A stretch of 64,000 nucleotides of DNA, taken from the NCBI GenBank assembly GCA_041394885.1, contig JAWKHI010000007.1, positions 1 to 64,000 on the forward strand, written 5' to 3'. Source of the DNA: DSOI01 sp041394885. Its GTDB lineage: Bacteria; Acidobacteriota; Terriglobia; Bryobacterales; Bryobacteraceae. The notes beneath the pieces were generated by a model. It was not told the DNA's origin. It searched no databases and saw only the letters and a program-made list of their open reading frames with translations. The stretch's first letter is position 1; each line of letters opens with the position of its first letter. A program made the position numbers and the translations under genes. Positions 18,883-27,839 of this stretch are shown piece by piece.

Positions 18883-20181
18883 ATGACAACGCCCCCGCTG
18901 TCCCTCCCTCCGACCGCCCCCCCAACCAGACGGCGTCCCGCGTCCGCGACGCCGAATGGAAACCATTGGGCACTGGCGTCGACGCTCGCCGCCATCGGCG
19001 TCCTACTCGCGGGCTGCGCAAAGCAGGCTCCGCCGAAAGCGGCGAAGGCGGCCGGGCCGGTAAAGGTTCGCGTGGCGCCGGTGAGCACGCGGCAGATCCA
19101 GAGAATTGTCGATTCAGTGGGTACGCTGTTTCCGTACGAAGAAGTGGTGGTGAGCGCGGAGATCGAGGGACGGGTGGATGAGGTTCGGAACGACTTGGGC
19201 GACGCGGTCCGCAAGGGTGACGTCCTGGTGCGCATTTCCGACGAAGAGCAGCGGTACATCCTGGCGCAAAACGAGGCGCAATTGCGCCAATCGATGGAGC
19301 GGCTGGGTCTACGCAACGAGACCGACCGGGTAGCCGACATCGATGAGACGCCGGAGGTGAGGCAGGCACGGGCGGACCTGCGGGAAGCGGAGATGCGATT
19401 CAAGCGGATCCGCTCGCTGGTGGATCAGCGAATCGGAGCACAGGCGGATCTGGACGCAGCGGCGTCGCGGTTTCAGGCGATGCAGGCAGCCGTGGACGGA
19501 TCGCGCAATCAGGCGCGGAACCTGATCCAGGAAGTGGAGCGTTTCAAGGCGCTGGTGGATTTGCAGCGGAAGAAGCTGCGTGACACGACGGTGCGGGCGC
19601 CGTTCGATGGAATCGTGAACGAGCGCCAGGTGAACACGGGCCAGTATGTGAGGCCGAACGCGCCTCTGTTCGCGCTGGTGAAGATTAACCCGCTGCGGCT
19701 GCGGCTCGAGGTGCCGGAGCGTTTGGCTCCGTGGACCAAGGTCGGGCAAACGGCGCAGGTATCGATGGAAGCCTACCAGGACAGGATATTCCGGGGCCGG
19801 GTATGGCGCATTTCGCCCACGGTGGACCAGACGAAGCGGACATTCGTTGTAGAGGTGTTGATCGACAATCCGGATCAGGCGTTGAAGCCGGGGTCTTATG
19901 CGCGGGCGCGACTGACAACGCAAAAGACGGATGAGATCGTGACGGCGCCGGCGGATGCGATCGCCTACGTGCTGGGGTCGAACAAGGCGTATGTGGTGGG
20001 CGAGGGTTCGCGGGTGGAGGTCCGGGAAGTGAAGACGGGGGACCGGCTGGACGGGGATCTGGAGATTTTGGAGGGTCTACGGGCCGGGGAGCAGGTGGCG
20101 ACGACGGAGTTGACACGGCTGGATACCGGCGTGGAAGTGGTGGTGGAGACGGAGCTGGAACGAGTGAAGCGGACGGAGTAA
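18883..20181 (+). CDS. RND-type efflux periplasmic adaptor lipoprotein
   Basis: About 432 residues from ATG 18883; starts at 18826 or 18862 are also possible. A lipobox (LLAGC) anchors it to a membrane. Membrane-fusion-protein features: biotinyl-lipoyl-like half motifs (EIEGRVDEVRNDLGDAVRKG and TVRAPFDGIVNERQVNTGQY), a long alpha-helical hairpin between them, and a beta-barrel domain. It resembles AcrA/MexA-type adaptors. No inner-membrane pump or TolC-like gene is adjacent, so it must work with partners encoded elsewhere. Confidence 0.87.
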   Translation: MTTPPLSLPPTAPPTRRRPASATPNGNHWALASTLAAIGVLLAGCAKQAPPKAAKAAGPVKVRVAPVSTRQIQRIVDSVGTLFPYEEVVVSAEIEGRVDEVRNDLGDAVRKGDVLVRISDEEQRYILAQNEAQLRQSMERLGLRNETDRVADIDETPEVRQARADLREAEMRFKRIRSLVDQRIGAQADLDAAASRFQAMQAAVDGSRNQARNLIQEVERFKALVDLQRKKLRDTTVRAPFDGIVNERQVNTGQYVRPNAPLFALVKINPLRLRLEVPERLAPWTKVGQTAQVSMEAYQDRIFRGRVWRISPTVDQTKRTFVVEVLIDNPDQALKPGSYARARLTTQKTDEIVTAPADAIAYVLGSNKAYVVGEGSRVEVREVKTGDRLDGDLEILEGLRAGEQVATTELTRLDTGVEVVVETELERVKRTE

Positions 20182-20201
20182 GGGCGCGGAAGCTTCGACG
20201 G

Positions 20202-20903
20202 CTAGCGCTCGGTGAGTGGGGAGCCGACTGGGTCCCGCACGATGGAAGAGGCCGAGGCGCGTCGCGCGGCGGCGGCGCGTTTGCGGGCTTCGCGCTGGAG
20301 GAGACGTTCTTCGAGCAGGATTTCACGCCGGCGGCGGATCTTCACTCCTTCGTCGACGCGACGCCAGAACTTGGCGAAGTAGGTAAGCGCGGAAACGATG
20401 CTGAAGAAGACGACCACCCATAGGCAGATCATGGCGGCGCCGTGCATGGCCGGCCAGCGAATGCTGATCATCAGCATGGATACGGCCAGGACTTGCGCCA
20501 CCATTTTGGTTTTGCCGAGATCGTTGGCCTGAATGGTGTAGCCGGCCGAGGCGGCGATAGACCGGAGCCCGGTGACGGCGAATTCGCGGCTGATGAGGAG
20601 GATCGCCATCCATCCGGCCAGGACGCGGACTTGCACCAAAGAAATGAGGGCGGCGGAGATCAGGAGTTTGTCGGCAATAGGATCGAGGAGTGTGCCGACG
20701 GTGGTGATCTGGCCCCAACGGCGGGCGACGTAGCCATCCAGCAGATCGGTGGCGGCGGCGGCGAGGAAGATGCCGAGAGCGAGGAGTTCGTTCGTGACGA
20801 GGACGTGGCCCAGGCGCAGGGTAAGGCTCTCCTGAACGAGCGCAGCTACCAGGAGCGGCACGAAAAAAATACGCAGAAGCGTTAGGACGTTGGGCAGATT
20901 CAT
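20202..20903 (-). CDS. pgsA: CDP-diacylglycerol-glycerol-3-phosphate 3-phosphatidyltransferase
   Basis: 233 residues from ATG 20903, where the family N-terminus MNLPNVLTLLRI begins; longer starts run into the intergenic region. The CDP-alcohol phosphotransferase motif D-x2-D-G-x2-A-R-x8-G-x3-D-x3-D is complete (DLLDGYVARRWGQ then GTLLDPIADK). About five membrane segments. The enzyme makes phosphatidylglycerophosphate for phosphatidylglycerol and cardiolipin. It has a charged C-terminal extension rich in Arg, Ala and Glu of some 40 residues. It follows hflX with a 13-base gap. Confidence 0.93.
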   Translation of the reverse strand: MNLPNVLTLLRIFFVPLLVAALVQESLTLRLGHVLVTNELLALGIFLAAAATDLLDGYVARRWGQITTVGTLLDPIADKLLISAALISLVQVRVLAGWMAILLISREFAVTGLRSIAASAGYTIQANDLGKTKMVAQVLAVSMLMISIRWPAMHGAAMICLWVVVFFSIVSALTYFAKFWRRVDEGVKIRRRREILLEERLLQREARKRAAAARRASASSIVRDPVGSPLTER

Positions 20904-20916
20904 CCCGTTTTTAAGA

Positions 20917-22260
20917 CTATAACAGGTCAGTGACAGGATCGACGAGGAAGGGGGTAAGACGGCGCAGGAGGGACTCTGGAACCTCGGCATCGATGAGGCA
21001 GATGTCGTCGTCCCAGGTCTCTTTCATCACGCGGCCATGTTCGTGGAGGAGGTGACGCGGCGCGCCCTCGCCCCCTGTGAGACGAAGGCGGATGCGGCGG
21101 ATGGGATCCACCTGGAGCAGATCGTCGATGCGTTGGAACAGGGTGTCGAGGCCGAGACCGTCGCGTGCGGAAACGGCGACGACGCCGGCTACCGACTCGG
21201 GCTTGAGCCCAGCATCGAGGAGGAGCCGTTCGCCGAAACGGTGCGGATCGGTATCGGGCGGTAGCAGGTCCAGCTTGGTGAGGACCAGCAGTTGAGGGGT
21301 AGAGTGGGCGTCGATTTCCTCGAGGACTTTGCGGACGTGCGCGATCAGCGCGGGCGCATGCGGCGAAGAAGCGTCGACCAAATGGAGAATGAGCGCGGCT
21401 TCGGCCACTTCCTCGAGCGTGGCGCGGAAGGCTTTCACGAGCGTAGTGGGCAGATTGCGAATGAACCCCACGGTATCGGAGAGCAGAATGCGGCGGCGGC
21501 TGGGCAGCACGATGGTGCGTACGGTGGGATCGAGGGTGGCGAACATCTTGGCGTCGGCGAGGACGCCGGCGCCGGTGAGGCGGTTGAACAGGGTCGACTT
21601 GCCGGCGTTGGTGTAACCGGCGAGGGCGACGGTGGCGAGCGGCACCGACTGGCGTTGGAGACGCTGGACGCCACGATGGGAGCGTACCGAGTCCAACTGC
21701 ATCTCTAATTTCTGGATGCGAACGTGAATGCGGCGGCGATCAGTCTCGAGCTTGGTCTCACCGGGTCCGCGAGTGCCGATGCCGCCGCCGAGGCGTGACA
21801 TGGCGGCGCCGTGTCCGGTGAGCCTGGGCAGGAGATAGTTCAGCTGCGCCAGTTCGACTTGGAGCTTGCCCTCGCGGGTACGGGCCCGGAAGGCGAAGAT
21901 GTCGAGGATGAGCTGTGTGCGATCGATGATCTTGCACGGAAGCGCCTTCTCGAGGTTGCGAAGCTGGGTCGGGCTGAGATCGCGGTCAAACAGGACGACG
22001 TCGGCTTCGGACGCCGCGGCGAGGGCGGCAATCTCCTGGAGTTTGCCGCTGCCGATGAGAGTGGCGGAGTCCTGCGCGGGGCGGGACTGAACGACACGGT
22101 CGATGACGTCGGCGCCGGCGCTGGAGGCGAGCACTTCGAGTTCCTCCAGGCGAGCTTCGGCGTCGTCTTCCTCGAAGGGGAGCTCGGGACGGGCAACCGC
22201 ACGCTTACCGGTAAGCTCGAGGCCGACGAGAATGGCTTTTTCGCGGACTGGCGGTGTCAA
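20917..22260 (-). CDS. hflX: ribosome-associated GTPase HflX
   Basis: 447 residues from a TTG at 22260. N-terminal HflX domain with the glycine-rich linker (RLGGGIGTRGPGETKLE), then the G domain: G1 AGYTNAGKST, G3 DTVGF with IRNLPTTLV, G4 TKLD, G5 SARDG. HflX binds the 50S subunit and splits stalled ribosomes, especially under heat stress. It lies between hfq and pgsA; hfq-hflX is a widely conserved pair. Confidence 0.95.
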   Translation of the reverse strand: MTPPVREKAILVGLELTGKRAVARPELPFEEDDAEARLEELEVLASSAGADVIDRVVQSRPAQDSATLIGSGKLQEIAALAAASEADVVLFDRDLSPTQLRNLEKALPCKIIDRTQLILDIFAFRARTREGKLQVELAQLNYLLPRLTGHGAAMSRLGGGIGTRGPGETKLETDRRRIHVRIQKLEMQLDSVRSHRGVQRLQRQSVPLATVALAGYTNAGKSTLFNRLTGAGVLADAKMFATLDPTVRTIVLPSRRRILLSDTVGFIRNLPTTLVKAFRATLEEVAEAALILHLVDASSPHAPALIAHVRKVLEEIDAHSTPQLLVLTKLDLLPPDTDPHRFGERLLLDAGLKPESVAGVVAVSARDGLGLDTLFQRIDDLLQVDPIRRIRLRLTGGEGAPRHLLHEHGRVMKETWDDDICLIDAEVPESLLRRLTPFLVDPVTDLL

Positions 22261-22293
22261 ATGCTTCCGAATCCGGGGATTGGCAATCCCTGC

Positions 22294-22593
22294 CTACGAA
22301 TCCGTCGAATCGCCGGCGGCCGCGGCGGCGGCATGTCCGCCACCAACCGGCCCAGGCATGGAGTGGCCACCGGGACCGGCGTGTCCAGAACGGGAGACGA
22401 CGACGGTGGAGATGGCGTGCTTAAAAATCAGCTGCTCCTGGTTGTTGGACTCCAGGATCAGCGAGTATTTATCAAAGCTCTTGATTCTGCCGGATAACTT
22501 CACACCACTCATCAGATAGATGGTGAGGAAGATCCGTTCCTTACGAGCGCTGTTGAGAAAAGCTTCCTGGATGTTCTGGGCTGCCTTTTCCAT
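22294..22593 (-). CDS. hfq: RNA chaperone Hfq
   Basis: 99 residues. Sm1 motif in the first half (NIQEAFLNSARKERIFLTIY, GRIKSFDKYSLIL) and Sm2 (LIFKHAISTV, family YKHAIST). Hfq forms a hexamer that pairs small RNAs with mRNAs. The C-terminal 30 residues are an unusual Gly/His/Pro/Ala-rich tail (GHAGPGGHSMPGP, GGGHAAAAAAG), presumably disordered. First gene of the hfq-hflX-pgsA set. Confidence 0.95.
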   Translation of the reverse strand: MEKAAQNIQEAFLNSARKERIFLTIYLMSGVKLSGRIKSFDKYSLILESNNQEQLIFKHAISTVVVSRSGHAGPGGHSMPGPVGGGHAAAAAAGDSTDS

Positions 22594-22710
22594 GTGAATT
22601 CCTTTCGCCCTCGGAAAATCCCACCGCTCGAAGGCCGGTGTCTGGCCCGGGTCCCTGGCGGCTCTTATCGATTCTACACCACTGCGAGGCTTAGGGTTAT
22701 CGGAGTTTCG

Positions 22711-22998
22711 TTACTCGTCCTCTTCGGGGGCGGGCGCGGCGGTTGCCGCACCTGAGCCGGTGGTCAAGGTCTCGAGTTCCAGGCGGGTTAATCGCTTGGG
22801 CGAAGCCGGGGGCGCTTCCACGGCGAAGTGGGCGGCGTTGGCGAGTTCCTGTTCCAGGTTGAAATCGGGTAGGCCCTGGAAGCCAGGAACGCGAGCGATG
22901 CCGGAGGAATCGACAAGGCAATCAAGGCCATTGGCGAGACGGTAGCGAATTTGGGTCTGGTTGCGGACGGCGTACTTGCGGAGATCGTTAAGTGTCAT
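22711..22998 (-). CDS. small protein of unknown function
   Basis: 95 residues, cytoplasmic by composition. No family recognised. The N-terminal half (LNDLRKYAVRNQTQIRYRL, GLDCLVDSSGIARVPG) looks like a compact folded domain; the C-terminus is acidic and low complexity, ending APEEDE. It lies between the beta-barrel gene and hfq on the same strand, and might be co-transcribed with hfq-hflX. Confidence 0.6.
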   Translation of the reverse strand: MTLNDLRKYAVRNQTQIRYRLANGLDCLVDSSGIARVPGFQGLPDFNLEQELANAAHFAVEAPPASPKRLTRLELETLTTGSGAATAAPAPEEDE

Positions 22999-23019
22999 TC
23001 TAAGATTCTTGATGGTGGC

Positions 23020-23616
23020 TCACATCACAAAAGACACGCCGAGGGAAATCTCCAACTGCTTGATCTTTCCTGACTGGTTGGGGAGATCGAAGGGCTTGCC
23101 GGTGAGATACTGGCGCACATCCATGCGGATGAGCCACTGCTCGGCGACGCGGACCTTTATCCCGCCGCCGTAGTTGATGCCGAGTTTATTGGAGCCGGAG
23201 CCCTGTGTGACGGATCCGCCGGGAAAAATGAAGTTGCTGAAGTGAGCGCCTCCGGCAGCGAAAGGCCGGACGCGACTGCCTTCCGGGGTGGCGTAGGCGA
23301 GGAAATTGTAGATGCCTTGATGGATGGCGGTGCCTGCTTCCTCGACAGGATCGGAATTGACGCGGAGGGTAGTGCGGTTGTAAGCATACCCCATTTCATG
23401 GCCGAAAAACGTCCAATTGTTCAGCGTCATCCGAAAACCGAAACGAAAGCCGTCTTCGAGGGTGACGCGATCGACGCCGCCGACGGTGAAGGTGCCGATG
23501 TCGCGGCCGGACAGACGGCTGACGCCGCCGTGTGGACCGACTTCGAAAACCTGCGCGGAGGCTGGCAAGATCGCGGCCGAAACCGCGAGGGCGGATAGCA
23601 GGATTTTCAGCTTCAT
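23020..23616 (-). CDS. small outer-membrane beta-barrel protein
   Basis: 198 residues with a clear signal peptide ending in ILPASAQ. The mature part alternates hydrophobic and polar residues in strands (FRFGFRMTLNNWTFFG, RVRPFAAGGAHFSNF, LGINYGGGIKVRV, WLIRMDVRQY) and ends LEISLGVSFVM, like an eight-stranded OmpW/OmpA-type barrel. Function unknown. Its start codon directly abuts the stop of lutC, so read-through transcription is possible. Confidence 0.8.
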   Translation of the reverse strand: MKLKILLSALAVSAAILPASAQVFEVGPHGGVSRLSGRDIGTFTVGGVDRVTLEDGFRFGFRMTLNNWTFFGHEMGYAYNRTTLRVNSDPVEEAGTAIHQGIYNFLAYATPEGSRVRPFAAGGAHFSNFIFPGGSVTQGSGSNKLGINYGGGIKVRVAEQWLIRMDVRQYLTGKPFDLPNQSGKIKQLEISLGVSFVM

Positions 23617-24258
23617 CTATACCAGTACAACATGAATCTCACCGGGACCGTGCACGCCGCGCACGAGGATCTGCTCGATGTCGGCGGTGCGGCTGGGGCC
23701 GGTGATGAGCACCATGGAACTGGAAAGGCCAGCCGGCTTGGGGAGGATGGTGAGAAGTTCGTCGAGCCCGGTGAGGAGGCGATCCCGCGGCACGACCGCG
23801 ACGTGACAGGGCGGCAGCAGAGACACGAGCCGGGCTTCCTGGCGGGAAGAGATCATGACGAGAGAACCGGTGTCGGCGAGGGCGTAATCGGCGGAAGTGA
23901 TTCCGATGTCGCGGGTGGCGCATAGCTCGCGCAGTACGGCGCGGTCATCACCCGGGGCTTCGACGCCGGGAAGATTCGCGATGCCGCACTCGACGAGAAA
24001 AGGAGCACCCGAGGCCACGGCGGACTTGCCTTGGAGAAGCCGGGCAACGTAGGCCCTCGCGTCGTCGGGGGATTGAGCGGCGTAGGGCTTGCCGTTGAGC
24101 TTCTCGAAAGCCTGGCTGAACTGGCGGACGCGTTCGTCGAGGGAGACCTCGGGCACGTGGATGCGCGGCGGAGGCACTGGGGCGACGGCCTGTCCGGAAG
24201 TGCGGCCGAGGGCGGCGCGAATTCCACCGAGCATGATTTCGCGGGATGCGGAAGACAT
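23617..24258 (-). CDS. lutC: lactate utilisation protein C (LUD domain)
   Basis: 213 residues from ATG 24258. LUD-domain features: ECGIANLPGV, GITSADYALADTGSLVM and SLLPPCHVAVV, plus a C-terminal GPSRTADIEQILVRGVHGP that is diagnostic for LutC/YkgG. It works with LutA and LutB in oxidation of L-lactate to pyruvate. Its start overlaps the lutB stop by one base (TGATG), a typical translational coupling. Confidence 0.93.
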   Translation of the reverse strand: MSSASREIMLGGIRAALGRTSGQAVAPVPPPRIHVPEVSLDERVRQFSQAFEKLNGKPYAAQSPDDARAYVARLLQGKSAVASGAPFLVECGIANLPGVEAPGDDRAVLRELCATRDIGITSADYALADTGSLVMISSRQEARLVSLLPPCHVAVVPRDRLLTGLDELLTILPKPAGLSSSMVLITGPSRTADIEQILVRGVHGPGEIHVVLV

Positions 24259-25709
24259 CAGCGGGCTCCCTTTTGGCTGGCTTTCCGGGCGGCAGCCTGG
24301 CGCTCGCGCCACAGAGTCCGGAAGGGCTTGGCGGCAGGGGGAGGAAGGTCGCGCTGGCTGAGCCATTGGCCGAGCGGGGAGTCGCGTAGAAGCGCGGGGG
24401 CGGAGGTGACCCAACGTCCGCGCTCGCCGGGGAAGAGCAAGGAAGCGGCACGGGTGGCGAGCCGATAGAGCCACGGGCGGGACATCACGCGCGCATACAG
24501 CGAGAATGCAATGCGTTCGTACTGGCCTTCGGGACGGTCCCGTTTCATGTCGACGACACTGGCCCGGAGGGAAAGAAGAATCTTGGGAATCTCGATTTTG
24601 ACGGGGCAGACTTCGCCGCAAGCGCCGCACAGGGAGGACGCGAAGGGGAGCCAGGGATCCTGGTGGACGCCGTGGAATTGCGGGGAGAGAATGGCGCCGA
24701 TGGGTCCGGAGTAGACCCACGGATAATTGTGGCCGCCGATTTTGCGGTAGACGGGGCAATGGTTCAGGCAAGCGCCGCAGCGGATGCAGTAAAGGGACTG
24801 GCGTTTCTCCGGGTCAGCCAGTACCTTGGTGCGTCCGTTGTCAAGCAGCAGGAGATAGAACTCCTCGGGGCCGTCGATTTCACCGGGGCGCCGTGGACCG
24901 GAGAGGAACGAGGTGTAGACGGTGAGGGGCTGGCCGGTGGCGCTGCGTCCGAGGATCTTGAGGAAGGTGGCAAGATCCTGCGCGCGGGGGATCACTTTCT
25001 CGAAACCGGCGACAGCGATCTGGATGCGCGGGGCCGACGAGGACAGACGGGCATTGCCTTCGTTCTCCACGATGACGACGGCGCCGGAATCGGCGATCAG
25101 GAAGTTGGCGCCGGTGATGCCGAGGCCAGCGGTAAGGAACTTTTCGCGGAGAACGCGGCGTGCGATCATCGTCTGCTTTTCGATGACCTCTTCACGCTCG
25201 ACACCGAGCTTTTCGGTGAAAATGTCCGCAACGTCGTACCGGGTCTTGTGAAGGGCGGGAGCGACGATGTGATAGGGGCGCTCATGGGCGAGTTGGAGGA
25301 TGTATTCGCCGAGGTCGGTTTCGACGACGTCAATGCCGTCCTTTTCGACTTCGTGGTTGAGCTCGATTTCCTCGGTCGTCATCGACTTGGATTTGACGAT
25401 GCGCCGGACGCCATTATCGCGGCACAGACCACGCACGAACGAGGCGGCTTCTTCGGCGTTCCGGCACCAAACCACCTTGCCGCCGTTGGCGGTGACGTTG
25501 GCTTCGAGTTGCTCGAGGTAGTGGTCCAGATGCTCGATGGTATGGCGTTTGATGGCGTTAGCCTGATCGCGGTACGCCTCGAAATCGGGGACGGGACCGA
25601 TGGCCACCCTGCGCTTTTCCATGAGGCGGGCGGTGGAATCGTAGATGGCAGTCTGCAGGCGTGGATTGGCGAGCGCCTCGTGAATTTCTTCAACGGGAAT
25701 GAGTTTCAT
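24258..25709 (-). CDS. lutB: lactate utilisation iron-sulfur protein B
   Basis: 483 residues. N-terminal LUD part (KSKSMTTEEIELNHEVEKDG, GITGANFLIADSGAVVIVEN), then two ferredoxin-type cluster motifs: CIRCGACLNHCPVYR and CGACGEVCPVKIEIPK. The C-terminal 90 residues are a basic tail (LutB/YkgF extension). It carries electrons from lactate oxidation towards the respiratory chain. Middle gene of lutA-lutB-lutC. Confidence 0.94.
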   Translation of the reverse strand: MKLIPVEEIHEALANPRLQTAIYDSTARLMEKRRVAIGPVPDFEAYRDQANAIKRHTIEHLDHYLEQLEANVTANGGKVVWCRNAEEAASFVRGLCRDNGVRRIVKSKSMTTEEIELNHEVEKDGIDVVETDLGEYILQLAHERPYHIVAPALHKTRYDVADIFTEKLGVEREEVIEKQTMIARRVLREKFLTAGLGITGANFLIADSGAVVIVENEGNARLSSSAPRIQIAVAGFEKVIPRAQDLATFLKILGRSATGQPLTVYTSFLSGPRRPGEIDGPEEFYLLLLDNGRTKVLADPEKRQSLYCIRCGACLNHCPVYRKIGGHNYPWVYSGPIGAILSPQFHGVHQDPWLPFASSLCGACGEVCPVKIEIPKILLSLRASVVDMKRDRPEGQYERIAFSLYARVMSRPWLYRLATRAASLLFPGERGRWVTSAPALLRDSPLGQWLSQRDLPPPAAKPFRTLWRERQAAARKASQKGAR

Positions 25710-25718
25710 TGGCGGTGA

Positions 25719-26456
25719 TCAGGACGGTTTGGTTTGGGCGAGAACCTCGGCGAGGTGGATGGTGCGAACGGGGACGGCGCGCCGCGCGAGAGCACCTTGT
25801 AGCTGCATCAGACAACTGGAATCGATGGAAACGACGTGGCTGGCGCCGGTGCGGAGGATGGATTCGATTTTCGCGCCGGCCATGCCGCCGGAGACTTCGG
25901 CAAACTTGACCGAGAAGGTGCCGCCAAAGCCGCAACACTCCTGCGCGGCGTCCATTTCCTTCAGGGTGAGACCTTCGACGCGATCGAGCAGGGCGCGGGG
26001 ACCTTTCTTGATGCCGAGCTCGCGGAGGGCGTGGCAGGAGTCGTGATAGGTGACGGTGTGGGGGAAGAACGCACCGACGTCGTCGACCTTGGCGATGTCG
26101 GTGAGGAACGACGAGAACTCGTGCACGCGGCTTTCGAAGTGGTGGATGCGATCGAGCATGGCGGGATCGTCTTCGTAGAGGTCCGCGAAGTGGTGGCCGG
26201 CCATGGAGGTGCAGGAGCCGGAAGGGACGACGATGTGGTCGGCCTTTTCGAAGACGCGGAGGAAATGGGCTGCGACTTTGCGGGCTTCCTCGCGATAGCC
26301 GCTATTGAAGGCTGGCTGGCCGCAGCAAGTTTGATCTTCGGGGAAGTGGACATCGTATCCGAGGCGCTCGAGGACGTCGGCGACGGCGATGCCGACGTTG
26401 GGAAAGAGCTGGTCGACGATGCAGGTGACGAAAAGAGAAACCCTGGTGGGCACCAT
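25719..26456 (-). CDS. lutA: lactate utilisation protein A (cysteine-rich CCG protein)
   Basis: 245 residues from ATG 26456. Two cysteine-rich CCG-type domains: QTCCGQPAFNSGY with SGSCTSM, and QECCGFGGTFSVK with DSSCLMQLQG. These bind an unusual iron-sulfur cluster in related heterodisulfide-reductase-like proteins. It is the first gene of the lut operon, nine bases before lutB. No regulator lies next to it. Confidence 0.93.
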   Translation of the reverse strand: MVPTRVSLFVTCIVDQLFPNVGIAVADVLERLGYDVHFPEDQTCCGQPAFNSGYREEARKVAAHFLRVFEKADHIVVPSGSCTSMAGHHFADLYEDDPAMLDRIHHFESRVHEFSSFLTDIAKVDDVGAFFPHTVTYHDSCHALRELGIKKGPRALLDRVEGLTLKEMDAAQECCGFGGTFSVKFAEVSGGMAGAKIESILRTGASHVVSIDSSCLMQLQGALARRAVPVRTIHLAEVLAQTKPS

Positions 26457-26725
26457 CGTATTATCGCGCGAAGGCGGCGGGATTGGGTGCTTGGCTGCTC
26501 GAGTTGGCCCAATGCGGCGGTTCGGCCAATCGGTAGGGATTGCCTGCAAGAACTTGCGCGCCGCGGCGGGCGTCAAAGACTCGCCGGCAGAGCTGGTGGG
26601 AAGTCCGGAGGGCAAATCGCAAGAGTTGGTCGAGGCCGGCCCGAAGGGAGTCCAATAGTGCCCGCGACAAGGGGGTCAGGAATACTGGAGGGAGGGAGTG
26701 ATACCTCCTCTGAGTCCCAGCTCCA

Positions 26726-26753
26726 TACCTCAAACGGGTCTACCTCAAACGGG
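26726..26753 (+). repeat. 13-bp direct repeat, possible activator site
   Basis: TACCTCAAACGGG occurs twice without mismatch (26726-26738 and 26741-26753), 15 bases apart start to start. It ends 24 bases before a probable -10 box, so it overlaps or adjoins the -35 position, as do tandem activator sites. Confidence 0.6.
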
Positions 26754-26774
26754 CTAGGATTGCCCCTACTTGTG

Positions 26775-26783
26775 TGATATAGT
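26775..26783 (+). promoter_or_regulatory. probable extended -10 promoter of the PEP-CTERM gene
   Basis: TGATATAGT is an extended -10 element (TGn followed by TATAGT). No good -35 is present, in keeping with an activator-dependent promoter using the repeat just upstream. The predicted leader is about 140 bases. The gene itself has a strong ribosome site (AAGGAG at 26916-26921). Confidence 0.45.
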
Positions 26784-26927
26784 ACTGGACCGTGAGTACC
26801 ACCGGGAAGAAACGGTGTAAATCAAAATCTGCGCTGCGCGGCCACGACGAGCCGGTGATGCGTGCCGTTCTCGTGGCGACGACCAAGAACCGGAACAAGA
26901 CCCGAATCAGGAGCAAGGAGCAACTTA

Positions 26928-27770
26928 ATGACACACGGTTTGGCGAAAGCATTGATGACGGTGACGATGGGCGCGGCGCTAGCGCCGCCCGGAGCGTTTG
27001 CGGGTTCGATCTTCGTAACGGGACACGATCCTGTCTGGCATTCGAGCTTTGGATCGAATACGGCGGGAGCGACGAATCTGGCGAGGACGGCGATCGAGTT
27101 TGCGAGGAACGGGTCCACGCTGCCGTTCCTGTTTATCGAATCGACGAGTGTCGCCGCTCCGGTTGGCAATGCGAACGAGGCTCCATTCCTGATCAGCCAA
27201 CTGGGTTACGCCGCCGCGGATTTTTCGGTAGCCGATATCGCGGTGCTCAGCGGCATACCGGACTTTCGCGCCGCGCTTAGCAACTACAGCGCCATCGTGG
27301 TGGCGAGCGATCACGGCGGCATGCTGACATCGTCGGAGTTAGGCTTTCTGAATGGCAACGCGGCGGCGATCATCGACTACATCAACGCTGGAGGCGGCTT
27401 GGCGGCCTTCGCCGAGAGCAACGAAAAAGGGCTGCTTGGCGCGATACCGAGCTTCCAGTTTCTGCCGTTTCTGGTTTCGAGCGTGAACTTTCAGTCGCCG
27501 GAGGTGGCCAACACGGTGACGGCATTCGGAGCGTCGCTGGGGCTTGCCAACTCGGACGTGAATGGCAATTTCTCGCACAACTTCTTTTCGTCGACGGGAG
27601 GGATGACGCCGGTGGATTTCTTCAATGGCGACCCAACGAGACCCTTGTCCCTGGCGAGCCGGGCGTTTGTCGGGACGTCGGGCGTGGACAGCCCCGAGCC
27701 ATCGACGCTGGGGCTTCTTGGATTGGGCTTGGCCGGGTTAGGATTTTTGCGACGCCGCCGCATGGTTTAA
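26928..27770 (+). CDS. secreted PEP-CTERM-sorted protein
   Basis: 280 residues from ATG 26928, preceded by AAGGAG. Signal peptide (LMTVTMGAALAPPGAFAG). The C-terminus has all three parts of the PEP-CTERM sorting signal: PEPST, a hydrophobic helix (LGLLGLGLAGLGFL) and RRRR, so an exosortase should cut and anchor it. The body has DPVWHSS near the start and YSAIVVASDHGGMLTSSEL, ending a strand with a small catalytic-like loop; it resembles proteins with a glutamine-amidotransferase-like fold, but I cannot name a function. The exosortase gene is not in the window. Confidence 0.85.
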   Translation: MTHGLAKALMTVTMGAALAPPGAFAGSIFVTGHDPVWHSSFGSNTAGATNLARTAIEFARNGSTLPFLFIESTSVAAPVGNANEAPFLISQLGYAAADFSVADIAVLSGIPDFRAALSNYSAIVVASDHGGMLTSSELGFLNGNAAAIIDYINAGGGLAAFAESNEKGLLGAIPSFQFLPFLVSSVNFQSPEVANTVTAFGASLGLANSDVNGNFSHNFFSSTGGMTPVDFFNGDPTRPLSLASRAFVGTSGVDSPEPSTLGLLGLGLAGLGFLRRRRMV

Positions 27771-27839
27771 AACACCGTCAGCAAAAGGGGAGGGTGCGGA
27801 GGCTTGGCCATTCCGGCAGGATACAATCGCAGGTAGACC

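Larger units (their letters stand above)
26457..26927. other. intergenic region between lutA and the PEP-CTERM gene
   Basis: 471 bases separating two divergent transcription units. I see no credible gene. The right half carries a tandem direct repeat and a probable promoter for the PEP-CTERM gene; the left half must hold the lutA promoter but shows no clear motif. Confidence 0.6.
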
